From the NCBI RefSeq assembly GCF_000020965.1, contig NC_011297.1, forward strand, positions 310,001 through 374,000: a stretch of 64,000 nucleotides of DNA, in the 5' to 3' direction. The DNA is from Dictyoglomus thermophilum H-6-12 (lineage in GTDB: Bacteria; Dictyoglomota; Dictyoglomia; Dictyoglomales; Dictyoglomaceae). The notes under the pieces are model-generated. The model worked only from the letters and a program-made list of their open reading frames with translations. It made no database searches and was not told the DNA's origin. Positions 25,770 through 34,666 of the stretch are shown in pieces (position 1 is the stretch's first letter; each line of letters begins with the position of its first letter). Both the position numbers and the translations under genes were made by a program.

Positions 25770-26773
25770 AGGGAGATGAGGAGAAAAGAGGTTAGGAGAA
25801 GTGTTATTTAGTGCAAGTGAAGGAGAGAATAGGTTTCTGGAATATGAAGGATTAAGTTGTGGGATGTATAATATAGGTATGAAGGAGAGGATAAAGGATA
25901 AGGGTAAGGTAGAGGTTATTGTAGATTTTATTATAGATTTTAGGAGGATTTATAGGAATATTAAGGAGATGATAAAGGTTAAGGAGGAGGGGTAGGAAGA
26001 AGAAATATGATGATGGATTGATAATATTAGCGGGTATGTTAATGATAGGGTGTGGATTTACATATAGGGAGGTTGCTAGGTTGATAAATAGGGTATTAGG
26101 GGTTAAGATACACATATCGAATATATATTATAGGTTGAAGGAGATGGAGGGATTAGAGGAGGTAGTTAATAAGGTGATAAGGAGTATAAATGTAGAGAAG
26201 GTGAAGGGTAGATGTAGGGGTTTGTTAGTAGATGGTGCGGGATTTGGGTATAATTTTAAGATAAAGCAGAGGTTATATTTTGGTAGGGAGATAAGGGAGA
26301 AGAGGGATCATGTGAAATGTGAATTGTTAGTGTTAGTAGATGAGAGGGGTAAGAGTTATATAGTGGGTGTATTTGTGGATGATGGGTATAAGGACGAGAG
26401 GAAGATACTGAAGAGTAAGTTTGAGGAGGTTAAGAAGCTAAAGGAGGAGGTGGATTTTAGGAAGGTTTATGGGGATAGGTTATACAACAGGGATATAGAG
26501 TTATTGAGGGAATTTGAGAAGGAGGGGGTTGAGATGATATTGCCGGTAGAGGATGGGATACATAACAAGGTTAAGAGTGAGGAGAGGAAGAGGGTTAAGG
26601 AGTCGTATAATCGGAAGAGGCATGCGTACAATAGGAATAGGTACAAGATAGAGCAAAAGATAGGGAACATAAAGAGGTTTATGGGTACATATTTGAATAC
26701 AAAGGATAAAGAGGTAAGTAAGAATTTAGTATTGTTAGGAGTATAAGGAAGAAGTGAATTTTTGAACACTCTC
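25751..26773 (+). mobile_element. IS copy, left (1,023 bp), DDE-type, inactive
   Basis: The termini are GAGGCTGTTCAAAAA (25751-25765) and the complement of GAGAGTGTTCAAAAA (26759-26773), matching at 13 of 15 positions. Apart from three indels it is nearly identical to the right copy: it has 62 bp and 12 bp near the transposase N-terminus that the right copy lacks, and lacks 8 bp near 25990 that the right copy has. The 10-bp duplication and DDE transposase would fit an IS4/IS5-like group; the family is not certain. Confidence 0.9.
25801..26746 (+). pseudogene. DDE transposase, frameshifted copy
   Basis: The reading frame from about 25801 stops at 25995, and the remainder resumes in another frame and runs to 26746. 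Relative to the right copy, an 8-bp deletion near 25988 causes the break. The second part retains LLVDGAGFGYN (first Asp), a GDRLYNRD segment (second Asp) and the RYKIEQKIGNIKRF helix (Glu), so catalytic residues persist but the N-terminal DNA-binding part is detached. The coding strand is strikingly poor in C and uses AGG, ATA and GGG codons heavily. Confidence 0.88.
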
Positions 26774-26832
26774 AAGAAATATTGAAAGACAGTTGGTTTA
26801 ACTTTGAAAATAAAATTTATAGAGGTATATTT

Positions 26833-27282
26833 ATGAAAGTTATTCTTCTTAAGGATGTCAAAGGTTTGGGTAAGTTAGGGGAAATCAAAAATGTTGCAGA
26901 TGGTTATGCTAGAAATTTCTTAATAAAGAATAAGCTAGCACTAGAGGCAACAGAGAGTAATATTAAATATGTAAAGTCACAATTAGATGCATTACAGAAG
27001 AAGAATGAAAGGAAGTTTGAGAATGCTAAGGAGCTTAAAGAGGTAATAGAGTCTTTAAATGTTGTGATAAAAGCCAAAGCTGGAGAGAGTGGAAAGCTTT
27101 TTGGTTCTATAACTTCTGAAGATATAGCTCTAGCTTTGAAAGAGCAACATAACTTAGAAATTGATAAGAAAATTATTGAGACTGAACCTATAAAACTTGT
27201 TGGTGAATATATCGTTGATGTTAGGCTCGGAATGAATGTAATTGCAAAATTAAAAGTAAAAATAGAGAGTGATTGCCCATGA
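26833..27282 (+). CDS. rplI: 50S ribosomal protein L9
   Basis: The start is set at ATG 26833, giving 149 residues, the usual L9 length. The N-terminal rRNA-binding signature ([28 protein letters not shown]) is complete, the central connecting helix is Lys/Glu-rich, and the C-terminal domain ([14 protein letters not shown]) is intact. It begins only 60 bp after the left IS and stands apart from rpsF, ssb and rpsR, its normal partners. As transposon cargo it may duplicate a chromosomal rplI outside this window. It overlaps the next gene by 10 bp. Confidence 0.93.
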   Translation: MKVILLKDVKGLGKLGEIKNVADGYARNFLIKNKLALEATESNIKYVKSQLDALQKKNERKFENAKELKEVIESLNVVIKAKAGESGKLFGSITSEDIALALKEQHNLEIDKKIIETEPIKLVGEYIVDVRLGMNVIAKLKVKIESDCP

Positions 27283-28772
27283 CTAGAAAAATACCTAGAA
27301 CAATGTCAACACAGCATCCTGATAATGCTAATGTACCTTTTTTCTCAAATAATCCCGTTCTTCAAGGTGATGATGAAATAAAAGAAGCGTATTATGCTTT
27401 TTCATATCTTGGCGTGGATGAGGTGATGTGGGATGTTGAAGGTAAGGAGACAGATGAGTTTGTAATCAGAAAATTGGTATCTGATTATCCAGAATTCTTT
27501 AAACAAAAAGTAATAGGAAAAGATATATTTATAACCTTAAGGGTACCAAATCCTAATTACGAGAAAGCTGAAGGTAAATTACTTATAGAAACTCTTGAAA
27601 GTATTCCTAGGTCTTACGATACAGCATATGTCTTCTACCAAGATGAAAGTGTTGTACCTATATTTGAGGTTATAGTGCCAATGGCAGATACTGAGACCTG
27701 TAACAGAGTGTACTACTACTATAAGAATGTAGTTGCTGGTAAGGAAGATAAACCGTTTTGTGACACAAATCCTCAGCTAAAACTTAAGGATTGGATTGGA
27801 GAGTTTAGACCCAAAAAGATAAATGTTATACCTCTTTTTGAAGATATTGATAATATTATCAATGTTGACAAAAATCTAAAGGAGTTTCTAAAGGATAAAC
27901 TTGATGAAGTTGAATATCAGAGGGTGTTTTTAGCTAGATCTGATCCTGCAATGAATTATTCTTCTTTAAGTGTTATAATTGCCATAAAGCTTGCTCTAGA
28001 GAAACTTTATGAACTTCAAGAAAGTTTAAAACTACCTATTTATCCTATACTTGGCTGTGGTACAGCTCCGTTTAGAGGAAATTTTTCACCTAATACCTAT
28101 AGGTATGTTATAAATAATTATCCTAGTGTAGCAACATTTACCATCCAGTCGGCTTTTAAATATGATTTCCCAGTTAAAGAAGTTCAAAGAGCAATAGAAA
28201 ATATAAACTTAACTCCTGTAAAATCACCAAATTCAATAAGTTCAAAAGACAGAGTTGAAAGTATAATGTACAAAGTTTCTTCGGAATACAAGAAACAGCT
28301 TGCTGAAATTGCACCTTTAGTTAATAATATAGCTGTTTTTGTACCAAAAAGAAGAGCTAGGAAAATACATGTTGGATTGTTTGGTTATTCAAGACAAACT
28401 GATGAAGGTATAACCTTGCCAAGAGTAATTTCGTTTTGTGCTGTTTTATACTCTTTGGGATTGCCTCCAGATATTCTAGGTCTTAGTGCCTTAACAGATG
28501 AAGATATAAAATATGTTGAGTCGGTTTTCCCAAGGTTTAAAGAAGAAATGTCTGAAATATTGTCAATGTGGAATGAAGATGTTCTTGATCTACTTCCAGT
28601 TAGCATAAGGAGTGAGATAAAGCAAACGGTGAAAAGGTTTGACTTTGAAATCAACCAAGAACATTTATCTTTCTCAAAGGATCTTGTTAAACGAATAAAG
28701 GAAAATAAGTTTGATACCAAAATCACTGATCTTATAGTTGCATCAGCAAAAGTAAGAAACTTTCTAGGTTAA
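27273..28772 (+). CDS. ppcA: Archaeal-type phosphoenolpyruvate carboxylase
   Basis: A 499-residue protein of the short archaeal-type PEP carboxylase family (about half the length of the bacterial enzyme), which makes oxaloacetate from PEP and bicarbonate. Signatures include [10 protein letters not shown] near residue 9 and [13 protein letters not shown] near 262, with a Gly/Arg-rich C-terminal region. The likely start is ATG 27279 (MTRKI); 27273 also reads in frame. The family is patchy in bacteria, and its presence here beside L9 on a composite transposon supports transfer. The gene is intact, unlike purM and the penicillin-binding protein gene downstream. Confidence 0.87.
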   Translation: MPMTRKIPRTMSTQHPDNANVPFFSNNPVLQGDDEIKEAYYAFSYLGVDEVMWDVEGKETDEFVIRKLVSDYPEFFKQKVIGKDIFITLRVPNPNYEKAEGKLLIETLESIPRSYDTAYVFYQDESVVPIFEVIVPMADTETCNRVYYYYKNVVAGKEDKPFCDTNPQLKLKDWIGEFRPKKINVIPLFEDIDNIINVDKNLKEFLKDKLDEVEYQRVFLARSDPAMNYSSLSVIIAIKLALEKLYELQESLKLPIYPILGCGTAPFRGNFSPNTYRYVINNYPSVATFTIQSAFKYDFPVKEVQRAIENINLTPVKSPNSISSKDRVESIMYKVSSEYKKQLAEIAPLVNNIAVFVPKRRARKIHVGLFGYSRQTDEGITLPRVISFCAVLYSLGLPPDILGLSALTDEDIKYVESVFPRFKEEMSEILSMWNEDVLDLLPVSIRSEIKQTVKRFDFEINQEHLSFSKDLVKRIKENKFDTKITDLIVASAKVRNFLG

Positions 28773-28876
28773 ACTGTTGTATACCCAACTTTTTTATCTT
28801 CTTGCAAAAGTAAATAATGAAGCATGAAATTACTGTTTCTATAAGTATGGTGCTGCCTGCAATGCTTCAAGCTATT

Positions 28877-28906
28877 TTGATAAGAAACAAATTGCTAATT
28901 TATAAT
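28877..28906 (+). promoter_or_regulatory. Promoter inside the cargo, giving a near-leaderless transcript
   Basis: TTGATA (28877-28882), an 18-bp spacer and TATAAT (28901-28906) lie just upstream of the ATG at 28920. A start about 7 bp after the -10 box would leave almost no 5' leader, and no Shine-Dalgarno sequence is visible. Confidence 0.5.
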
Positions 28907-28919
28907 AGTTTTTACTTGT

Positions 28920-29894
28920 ATGTTAAAAGTTGAGAAAATAGAGGGAGAATATTGTTTTACTTCTAAGGTTGATGCCTGGGTGAACAAGATAATAGGGGTT
29001 ATTTTAGAAAGTCCGGAATTTAAAACTCTAGTTTTAGAAAATTTTATTTCAGCCAACACAAAAGCAATTGATCTTGTTGAAGAAGTGGAGTATAAGAAGC
29101 AAAATGATAATTTAATATTGATAAATGGTGAAGATATTGAGATTTTATTAAATGATAATATAGTTAATGGAACAATAATGTTAGTATCTGAAAATTTTAG
29201 GTCATTAGCGACTAAAGAAATACCAACCTTAGGTAAGTTGGCACAGGATTATAGAATGGAAATAAAGGACAACAAATTTGAGGTAGTATATAGAAATCCT
29301 AAGTATACTTCAAAACTAATATCTTTTCTGATTTACCGCAAAATAGGAATAGTACCTTCAGATTTACTTGTTGAGAAGCTAAGTACCTTATTGCAGGATA
29401 ACATACCACAGAACTTTGAAAAACTTGAACTAAAAATAGAAAAATTTGGTAAGTATATTTTACCGAATAAGATATTATTATCAATTAAATTGATAATTGA
29501 CGGTAAGGTGAATTATTACCTTCTGAAATATGAAAGGGGTAGATGGAGTATAAAGAGTATAAACTTACAAAAGGGATCTATTAATTTTTTCCACAAACTA
29601 TTGGTACAATTGACAGAATCTGTAGGTGTTTTTTTATCATCAAAAGGTTGGTTTTATAGGCTGGTTGATACTTTTAGAAAGATTGATAAGTTTATAACTT
29701 CAAATGCTTTTTTGAAATATTCTATACTAATTTTTGCTTTGATAGTTGGTGTATATATAGTTTTGAAGGTTAGATTGTTACTTATACTACTTTTTCTTTA
29801 CATTTTGTGGTTATTGTATAAAAGATTTTGCTTATTTTTGGTTTTTAATAGAGAGGTAGACTATTATGGCAGATTACAGAGAGGCAGGAGTTGA
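28920..29894 (+). CDS. Hypothetical membrane-anchored protein on the transposon
   Basis: A 324-residue protein that I do not recognise. Residues 1-250 are soluble, Lys/Glu/Ile-rich and without obvious catalytic motifs. Residues about 267-310 form two closely spaced hydrophobic helices (ILIFALIVGVYIVL and LLLILLFLYILWLL), followed by a basic tail. It has no N-terminal signal, so the bulk should face the cytoplasm. Its end overlaps the purM start by 29 bp. The family is unknown and the gene looks intact. Confidence 0.6.
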   Translation: MLKVEKIEGEYCFTSKVDAWVNKIIGVILESPEFKTLVLENFISANTKAIDLVEEVEYKKQNDNLILINGEDIEILLNDNIVNGTIMLVSENFRSLATKEIPTLGKLAQDYRMEIKDNKFEVVYRNPKYTSKLISFLIYRKIGIVPSDLLVEKLSTLLQDNIPQNFEKLELKIEKFGKYILPNKILLSIKLIIDGKVNYYLLKYERGRWSIKSINLQKGSINFFHKLLVQLTESVGVFLSSKGWFYRLVDTFRKIDKFITSNAFLKYSILIFALIVGVYIVLKVRLLLILLFLYILWLLYKRFCLFLVFNREVDYYGRLQRGRS

Positions 29895-30852
29895 TATAGA
29901 TAAAGCGAATAGCTTGATAAATAAGCTAAAGGAGGAAATTTCATCTACAAATAATGAGTATGTTATAACTGGTGTAGGTGGATTTGGAGCGATAATTGAT
30001 GTGAATTTAAAAGAATTCAAAAATCCAATAATTTCTGTATCCACGGATGGGTAGGTACTAAGCTATTATTAGCTAAGGAGTACAATAAACTTGAAGGGGT
30101 AGGGATAGATCTTGTTGCTATGAATGTTGATGATGTTGTGTGTACTGGAGCAAAACCAGTGGCTTTTGTTGATTATTATGCCTGTGGTAAACTTGATGAA
30201 GGAGTTTACTCAAAAGTAATAAGAAGTATAGTTGAAGGGTGTAAAATAGCTAAGGTTGCTTTGGTGGGTGGTGAAACTGCGGAGATGCCAGGAATGTATG
30301 CCGAAGGGGATTTTGATCTAAACGGGACGGCTATAGGAATTGCTGAAAAAGATAACATTCTGCCTAAAAACATAAAGGAAGGGAGATGTTTTGGTAGCAC
30401 TGGAATCAAGTGGATTTCATAGTAATGGTTATTCGCTAATAAGAAAGATTTTAAAGGATAAAGAGATAGATCCAACGAAAGATTATGGATTTGGAAGACC
30501 TTTAGTAGATCTTTTGCTTGAACCTACTAGAATCTATTGCCATGTTGTATACCCATTGATTGAAAAGGGATTAGTTAAGGCACTTTCTCACGTAAGGGGT
30601 GGAGGGATAGTAGAAAATACCCTAAGGGTAACTATGGGTAGGGGAGTAAAGTTATTCAAAGAAAAGATAAAAACTCAAGAATTCATGAAATTTATAATAA
30701 AGGAAGGGAATGTCTCTGAAGAGGAAGCGATGAGGGTATTTAATATGGGGGTTGGGATGGTAATAACTACAAACAACGAAGATAGGTTACTAGAGGAACT
30801 TAAAAATCAAAACCTAGATTATGACTTTTACCTAGTAGGTAAGGTGGTATGA
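29866..30852 (+). pseudogene. purM: Phosphoribosylformylglycinamidine cyclo-ligase, two frameshifts
   Basis: Translation opens with YREAGVDIDKANSLI, typical of PurM, and runs to STDG. There one G is missing from a G-run near 30048, and the expected VGTKL continues in the next frame through the NVDDVVCTGAKP and GGETAEMPGMY motifs. Near 30384 an extra G restores the first frame at LESSGFHSNGYSLIRK, which runs to the end, including HVRGGGI. With both corrected the protein is full length (about 329 residues). Unless both are sequencing errors, the gene is inactive. Its TGA overlaps the next start. Confidence 0.88.
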
Positions 30853-32664
30853 TTAACTTCAGAATTATTGAAGCGAACTTAGGAATAAGTAGGTTAAGGT
30901 TGATTGTATTTTTGTTAATAGTTGGGATTATTGTTAGCATAGTAACGATAAGAGTAATAGACATGCAGATATTGAATAGAGAAAAGTTCGTTAAGTTAGC
31001 CATGGTAATAAACATGGCTCAGCAAATTTACATTCCCGCAAAAAGAGGTACGATTTTTGATAGAAATGGTGAGATTATATCTCTAAGTGATGAGATAATA
31101 GGAGTTTTTGTAATTCAAAAATATTTACCGCAGAATGAAGCGCAAAAATTAGTTGTTCTGTCTAAGTTATCAGCTATTATAGATAAGGATATAAAGGTTA
31201 TTTTGCAAAACATTGAAAGGAGAAAATGGGACCTTTATGGGCCTATATTTATAAGTGAAATAACAAAAGAACAGGCGATAAAAATATTAGAGAAGCAGGG
31301 GGAGTTACCTGGAATAGTGGTTGATACTACATACTCTAGATATAACTATTACCCTTATGAAACAGCGCACTTAATGGGATATTTGGGAGCTATATCCCAA
31401 GATGAAATGAAAAAGTTGTCGGAAGCGTACAAAGAAATATATCACTCAAGCAGTATGATAGGTAAGGATGGAATTGAAAAAGTATATGATAGAATACTAA
31501 GAGGTAAAGATGGTAAATTATTTAGATATATTGATGCTAAAAATAATATAGTAGGGACAGAAATAGCAGAGATACCTGTAGAAGGTAATTCAATAAGATT
31601 ATCAATAGATATTGATATCCAAAGGCTTGGGTACAAGCTTCTTAAGAATTACAGAAGTAGTTTAGTAATGTTGAAGCCAGCAACGGGGGAAATAATAGCA
31701 TTAGTATCTTCGCCATCCTTTGATCCAAATAGATTATCGATAGGGGATAATGCTTACTTTTTATCTTTATCAACAGATAATAAGAATTTTCCATTGTTCA
31801 ATAGATCAATTCAAGGGACATATCAACCAGGTTCAACTTTTAAGTTGGTGACAGCTGCTACCGCATTGAAGAATAATAAATGGGATCCTAATAGGAGCGA
31901 AAATTGTACAGGGGCGCTAAGGATAGGTAAAAGATATTCAATGATTGGGCGATACATGGTTTTGTTAAGGATATAGTGAGGGCGATAGAAGTTTCTTGTG
32001 ACGTTTATTTCTACAAAGTGGGACTTTCCTTAGATCCCGATGACCTTATAAAAACTTCAAAAGAATTTGGTGTAGGAGAACCAACCTTTATAGATCTGCC
32101 AAATGAAAAGTTAGGTTACAGAATATCGGTAGAGGCGCACAAAAGAAAATACAATAGAGATATACTAGGGGGGACATGGCAAACTTGGCAATAGGGCAAG
32201 GTGACTGGCTACTGACTCCTCTGCAGCTAGCCTTAGTTGGGGCTTTTATTTATAATGAAGGTGTTGTATTTAAACCGCACATAGTGAAAGAAATATTATC
32301 AAGTGATGGAAAAGAAGTTATAAAAAGAATTGAACCTGAGGTTTTAAGAAAAAGTACAGATATATCTCATGAAATTTTTAGCATTATCAAAGAAGGTATG
32401 ATTAACGTGTTTGAATCAGGAACTGCAAGAGCACTAAAGTATATAACCAAATACCCAATAGCTGGTAAGACAGGTACTGCTGAGAATCCACATGGTAAAC
32501 CTCATTCTATATTTTTGTGTTACGGACCTACAGACGGAGTGGATCCAAATGATGCAGTAGTTAGTGTGATAATAGAGAATGTCGGATCTGGATCTGCTTA
32601 TGCGGGACCAGTTGCAGCAAAATTGATTGATGCTTACTTTGATAAGTACGGATACAAAAAATAA
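30849..32664 (+). pseudogene. Class B penicillin-binding protein (PBP2/MrdA-like), two frameshifts
   Basis: One N-terminal membrane helix (residues 14-36), a dimerisation domain and a transpeptidase domain are spread over three frames. The active-site Ser lies in GSTFK (first frame) and the SCD motif of the SxN type in the second. KTG (AGKTGTAE) lies in the third. Loss of one T near 31939 and one G in a G-run near 32171 breaks the frame. With both repaired the protein is about 605 residues, normal for PBP2, which makes cell-wall peptide cross-links in rod-shape synthesis. It is coupled to purM by an ATGA overlap. Confidence 0.86.
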
Positions 32665-33066
32665 TTTTTCATTATTTAACTTTGGACCTCTATGTTTATT
32701 TATTTTGTGGACCTCCTGTCTGCTATTTTATGTGTAGGGGCTAACGCCTCCTATCATTCTTAGTCTCTATTTTCTTAGTTAGGGACATCCTATCCGCAGT
32801 TCTACGTACAAGAGGTTTCGCACCTTATGTAACTAATCCCGTTTTGTAAAAGAACTACCTTTGTAGGTATTTAGGTATTAAAGAAGGATATAATTCTTTA
32901 GAAAGGAAGAAAAATGAATTTTGAATACTTTTAGTTAAGTTGCATTTGTTTTTAAAATTTCTATAAAATATGCAGACATTGTAGAATACTCTTTTAGTAA
33001 TGGTTTTTTCTGACAAGAGTTTTGTTCTTTGTTTTTGTTATAGTCCTAAATTTAAGGAGGTATATT
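32665..33066. other. 402-bp non-coding stretch between the PBP pseudogene and purE
   Basis: No ORF of note. The first 200 bp are richer in C and G than the surroundings and contain small hairpin-like units (for example AGGGGC...GCCTCCT near 32735 and repeated GGACCTC at about 32685 and 32710). This is unlike the C-poor intergenic DNA elsewhere. A plausible promoter, TTGCAT (32940) with TATAAA (32962), precedes purE with a leader of about 95 nt. No known riboswitch consensus is visible. Confidence 0.45.
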
Positions 33067-33585
33067 ATGAGGGTAGGAATAGTAATGGGCAGCGATTCCG
33101 ACTTAGAGATTATGTCAGAAGCTGCTAAAGTACTAGAAGAGTTTGGTGTCGATTACGAGATACATGTGATGTCAGCACATAGGACACCAGAAAAAGTCTT
33201 TGATTATACAAAAACGGCTGAAGAAAGAGGTATTGAGGTATTTATAGCGGGAGCAGGAGGAGCTGCACATTTACCTGGTGTAATTGCTGCACTAACAACG
33301 TTTCCTGTTATAGGAGTACCTATAAAAACTTCTTCGTTAAATGGACTTGATTCATTGTTATCAATAGTACAAATGCCTTCAGGAATACCTGTAGCCACAG
33401 TAGCAATAAACGGAAGTAAAAATGCTGGATTATTAGCATTACAAATCCTTTCAATAAAATATCCAGAGATAAAACAAAAATTGAAAGAGTTCAAAGATAA
33501 GATGAAAGAAGAGGTTACTTCTAAAGATGAGAAATTGCAATCACTAGGATACAAAAACTACCTCTCTTCAGTTAAGAAATCTTAA
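33067..33585 (+). CDS. purE: N5-carboxyaminoimidazole ribonucleotide mutase (class I PurE)
   Basis: The start is placed at ATG 33067 behind aaggaggta, giving 172 residues; an upstream in-frame ATG at 33022 lacks a ribosome-binding site. The class I PurE signatures are present: GSDSDLEIM near residue 8, SAHRTPEK near 40 and [14 protein letters not shown] near 68, all lining the nucleotide site. It catalyses the carboxylate shift from N5-CAIR to CAIR in purine synthesis. purK is absent here. As the last cargo gene it appears intact and has its own promoter. Confidence 0.93.
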   Translation: MRVGIVMGSDSDLEIMSEAAKVLEEFGVDYEIHVMSAHRTPEKVFDYTKTAEERGIEVFIAGAGGAAHLPGVIAALTTFPVIGVPIKTSSLNGLDSLLSIVQMPSGIPVATVAINGSKNAGLLALQILSIKYPEIKQKLKEFKDKMKEEVTSKDEKLQSLGYKNYLSSVKKS

Positions 33586-33625
33586 AATTGTTGAGATTAG
33601 CAAAACTATTTGGTTTACCTTTTTT

Positions 33626-34582
33626 GAGGCTGTTCAAAAAATGAAGGGAGATGAGGAGAAAAGAGGCTAGGAGAAGTGTTATTTAGTGCAAGTGAAGAAG
33701 AGGATAAAGGATAAGGGTAAGGTAGATTTTATTATAGATTTTAGGAGGATTTATAGGAATATTAAGGAGATGATAAAGGTTAAGGAGGAAAGGAGAAGAG
33801 GTAGGAAGAAGAAATATGATGATGGATTGATAATATTAGCGGGTATGTTAATGATAGGGTGTGGATTTACATATAGGGAGGTTGCTAGGTTGATAAATAG
33901 GGTATTAGGGGTTAAGATACACATATCGAATATATATTATAGGTTGAAGGAGATGGAGGGATTAGAGGGGGTAGTTAATAAGGTGATAAGGAGTATAAAT
34001 GTAGAGAAGGTGAAGGGTAGATGTAGGGGTTTGTTAGTAGATGGTGCGGGATTTGGGTATAATTTTAAGATAAAGCAGAGGTTATATTTTGGTAGGGAGA
34101 TAAGGGAGAAGAGGGATCATGTGAAATGTGAATTGTTAGTGTTAGTAGATGAGAGGGGTAAGAGTTATATAGTGGGTGTATTTGTGGATGATGGGTATAA
34201 GGACGAGAGGAAGATACTGAAGAGTAAGTTTGAGGAGGTTAAGAAGCTAAAGGAGGAGGTGGATTTTAGGAAGGTTTATGGGGATAGGTTATACAACAGG
34301 GATATAGAGTTATTGAGGGAATTTGAGAAGGAGGGGGTTGAGATGATATTGCCGGTAGAGGATGGGATACATAACAAGGTTAAGAGTGAGGAGAGGAAGA
34401 GGGTTAAGGAGTCGTATAATCGGAAGAGGCATGCGTACAATAGGAATAGGTACAAGATAGAGCAAAAGATAGGGAACATAAAGAGGTTTATGGGTACATA
34501 TTTGAATACAAAGGATAAAGAGGTAAGTAAGAATTTAGTATTGTTAGGAGTATAAGGAAGAAGTGAATTTTTGAACACTCTC
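33626..34582 (+). mobile_element. IS copy, right (957 bp), with an open transposase frame
   Basis: The same termini as the left copy: GAGGCTGTTCAAAAA at 33626-33640 and the complement of GAGAGTGTTCAAAAA at 34568-34582. It lacks 62 bp and 12 bp in the transposase N-terminal region but keeps the 8 bp missing from the left copy. The outer flank is the 10-bp duplication; the inner flank is unrelated sequence. Confidence 0.92.
33686..34555 (+). CDS. IS transposase, DDE type
   Basis: A 289-residue frame from GTG 33686, with a basic N-terminus (RRIYRNIKEMIKVKEERRRGRKKK) and a short helix-turn-helix-like segment. The catalytic domain carries Asp in LLVDGAGFGYN, Asp in VYGDRLYNRD, and Glu in the YKIEQKIGNIKRF helix. 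It is probably the only complete transposase of the element and could act on both IS copies in trans. The N-terminus may be shortened by the 62- and 12-bp deletions, so activity is uncertain. The coding strand is very poor in C. Confidence 0.85.
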   Translation: MQVKKRIKDKGKVDFIIDFRRIYRNIKEMIKVKEERRRGRKKKYDDGLIILAGMLMIGCGFTYREVARLINRVLGVKIHISNIYYRLKEMEGLEGVVNKVIRSINVEKVKGRCRGLLVDGAGFGYNFKIKQRLYFGREIREKRDHVKCELLVLVDERGKSYIVGVFVDDGYKDERKILKSKFEEVKKLKEEVDFRKVYGDRLYNRDIELLREFEKEGVEMILPVEDGIHNKVKSEERKRVKESYNRKRHAYNRNRYKIEQKIGNIKRFMGTYLNTKDKEVSKNLVLLGV

Positions 34583-34611
34583 GAAAAGCAATTGAAAATT
34601 TAAAAACGTAA
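34583..34611 (+). repeat. Right target-site duplication and original 3' end of the RmlD-like gene
   Basis: GAAAAGCAAT (34583-34592) repeats 25741-25750. Joined to the left flank it restores the codons for SLRKAIENLKT and a TAA at 34609-34611, the ancestral end of the SDR gene. Confidence 0.92.
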
Positions 34612-34666
34612 TATAATAGTCTTTAAAAATTCCCTATAGAATATGGTTTTAGAGGGGAGTATTTTT

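Larger units (their letters stand above)
25751..34582 (+). mobile_element. IS-bounded composite transposon carrying housekeeping-type genes (8,832 bp)
   Basis: Two copies of the same IS in the same orientation (25751-26773 and 33626-34582) bracket rplI, an archaeal-type PEP carboxylase, a membrane protein, purM, a penicillin-binding protein gene and purE. The outer ends are flanked by the identical 10-bp GAAAAGCAAT. The interrupted host gene reads on in frame at the right side. These facts show that the whole block inserted as one unit. Two cargo genes carry frameshifts, so the element appears to be decaying. Cargo codon choice (more CTA, TTA, GGT) differs from the flanking genes, suggesting a foreign donor; which one I cannot say. 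Confidence 0.9.

Noticed and set aside
26467-26775. Long minus-strand frame in the IS, also repeated at 34276-34578
   Set aside because: It exists because the plus strand is almost free of C, so the minus strand has few stops; it overlaps the catalytic end of the transposase.
28773-28919. Possible small RNA or riboswitch upstream of the cargo membrane protein
   Set aside because: No stable stem followed by a T-run and no known riboswitch consensus can be seen; only the promoter is supported.
33022-33066. Longer N-terminus for PurE
   Set aside because: The upstream ATG has no ribosome-binding site and adds a hydrophobic stretch not found in PurE; ATG 33067 has a strong site and gives the normal start.
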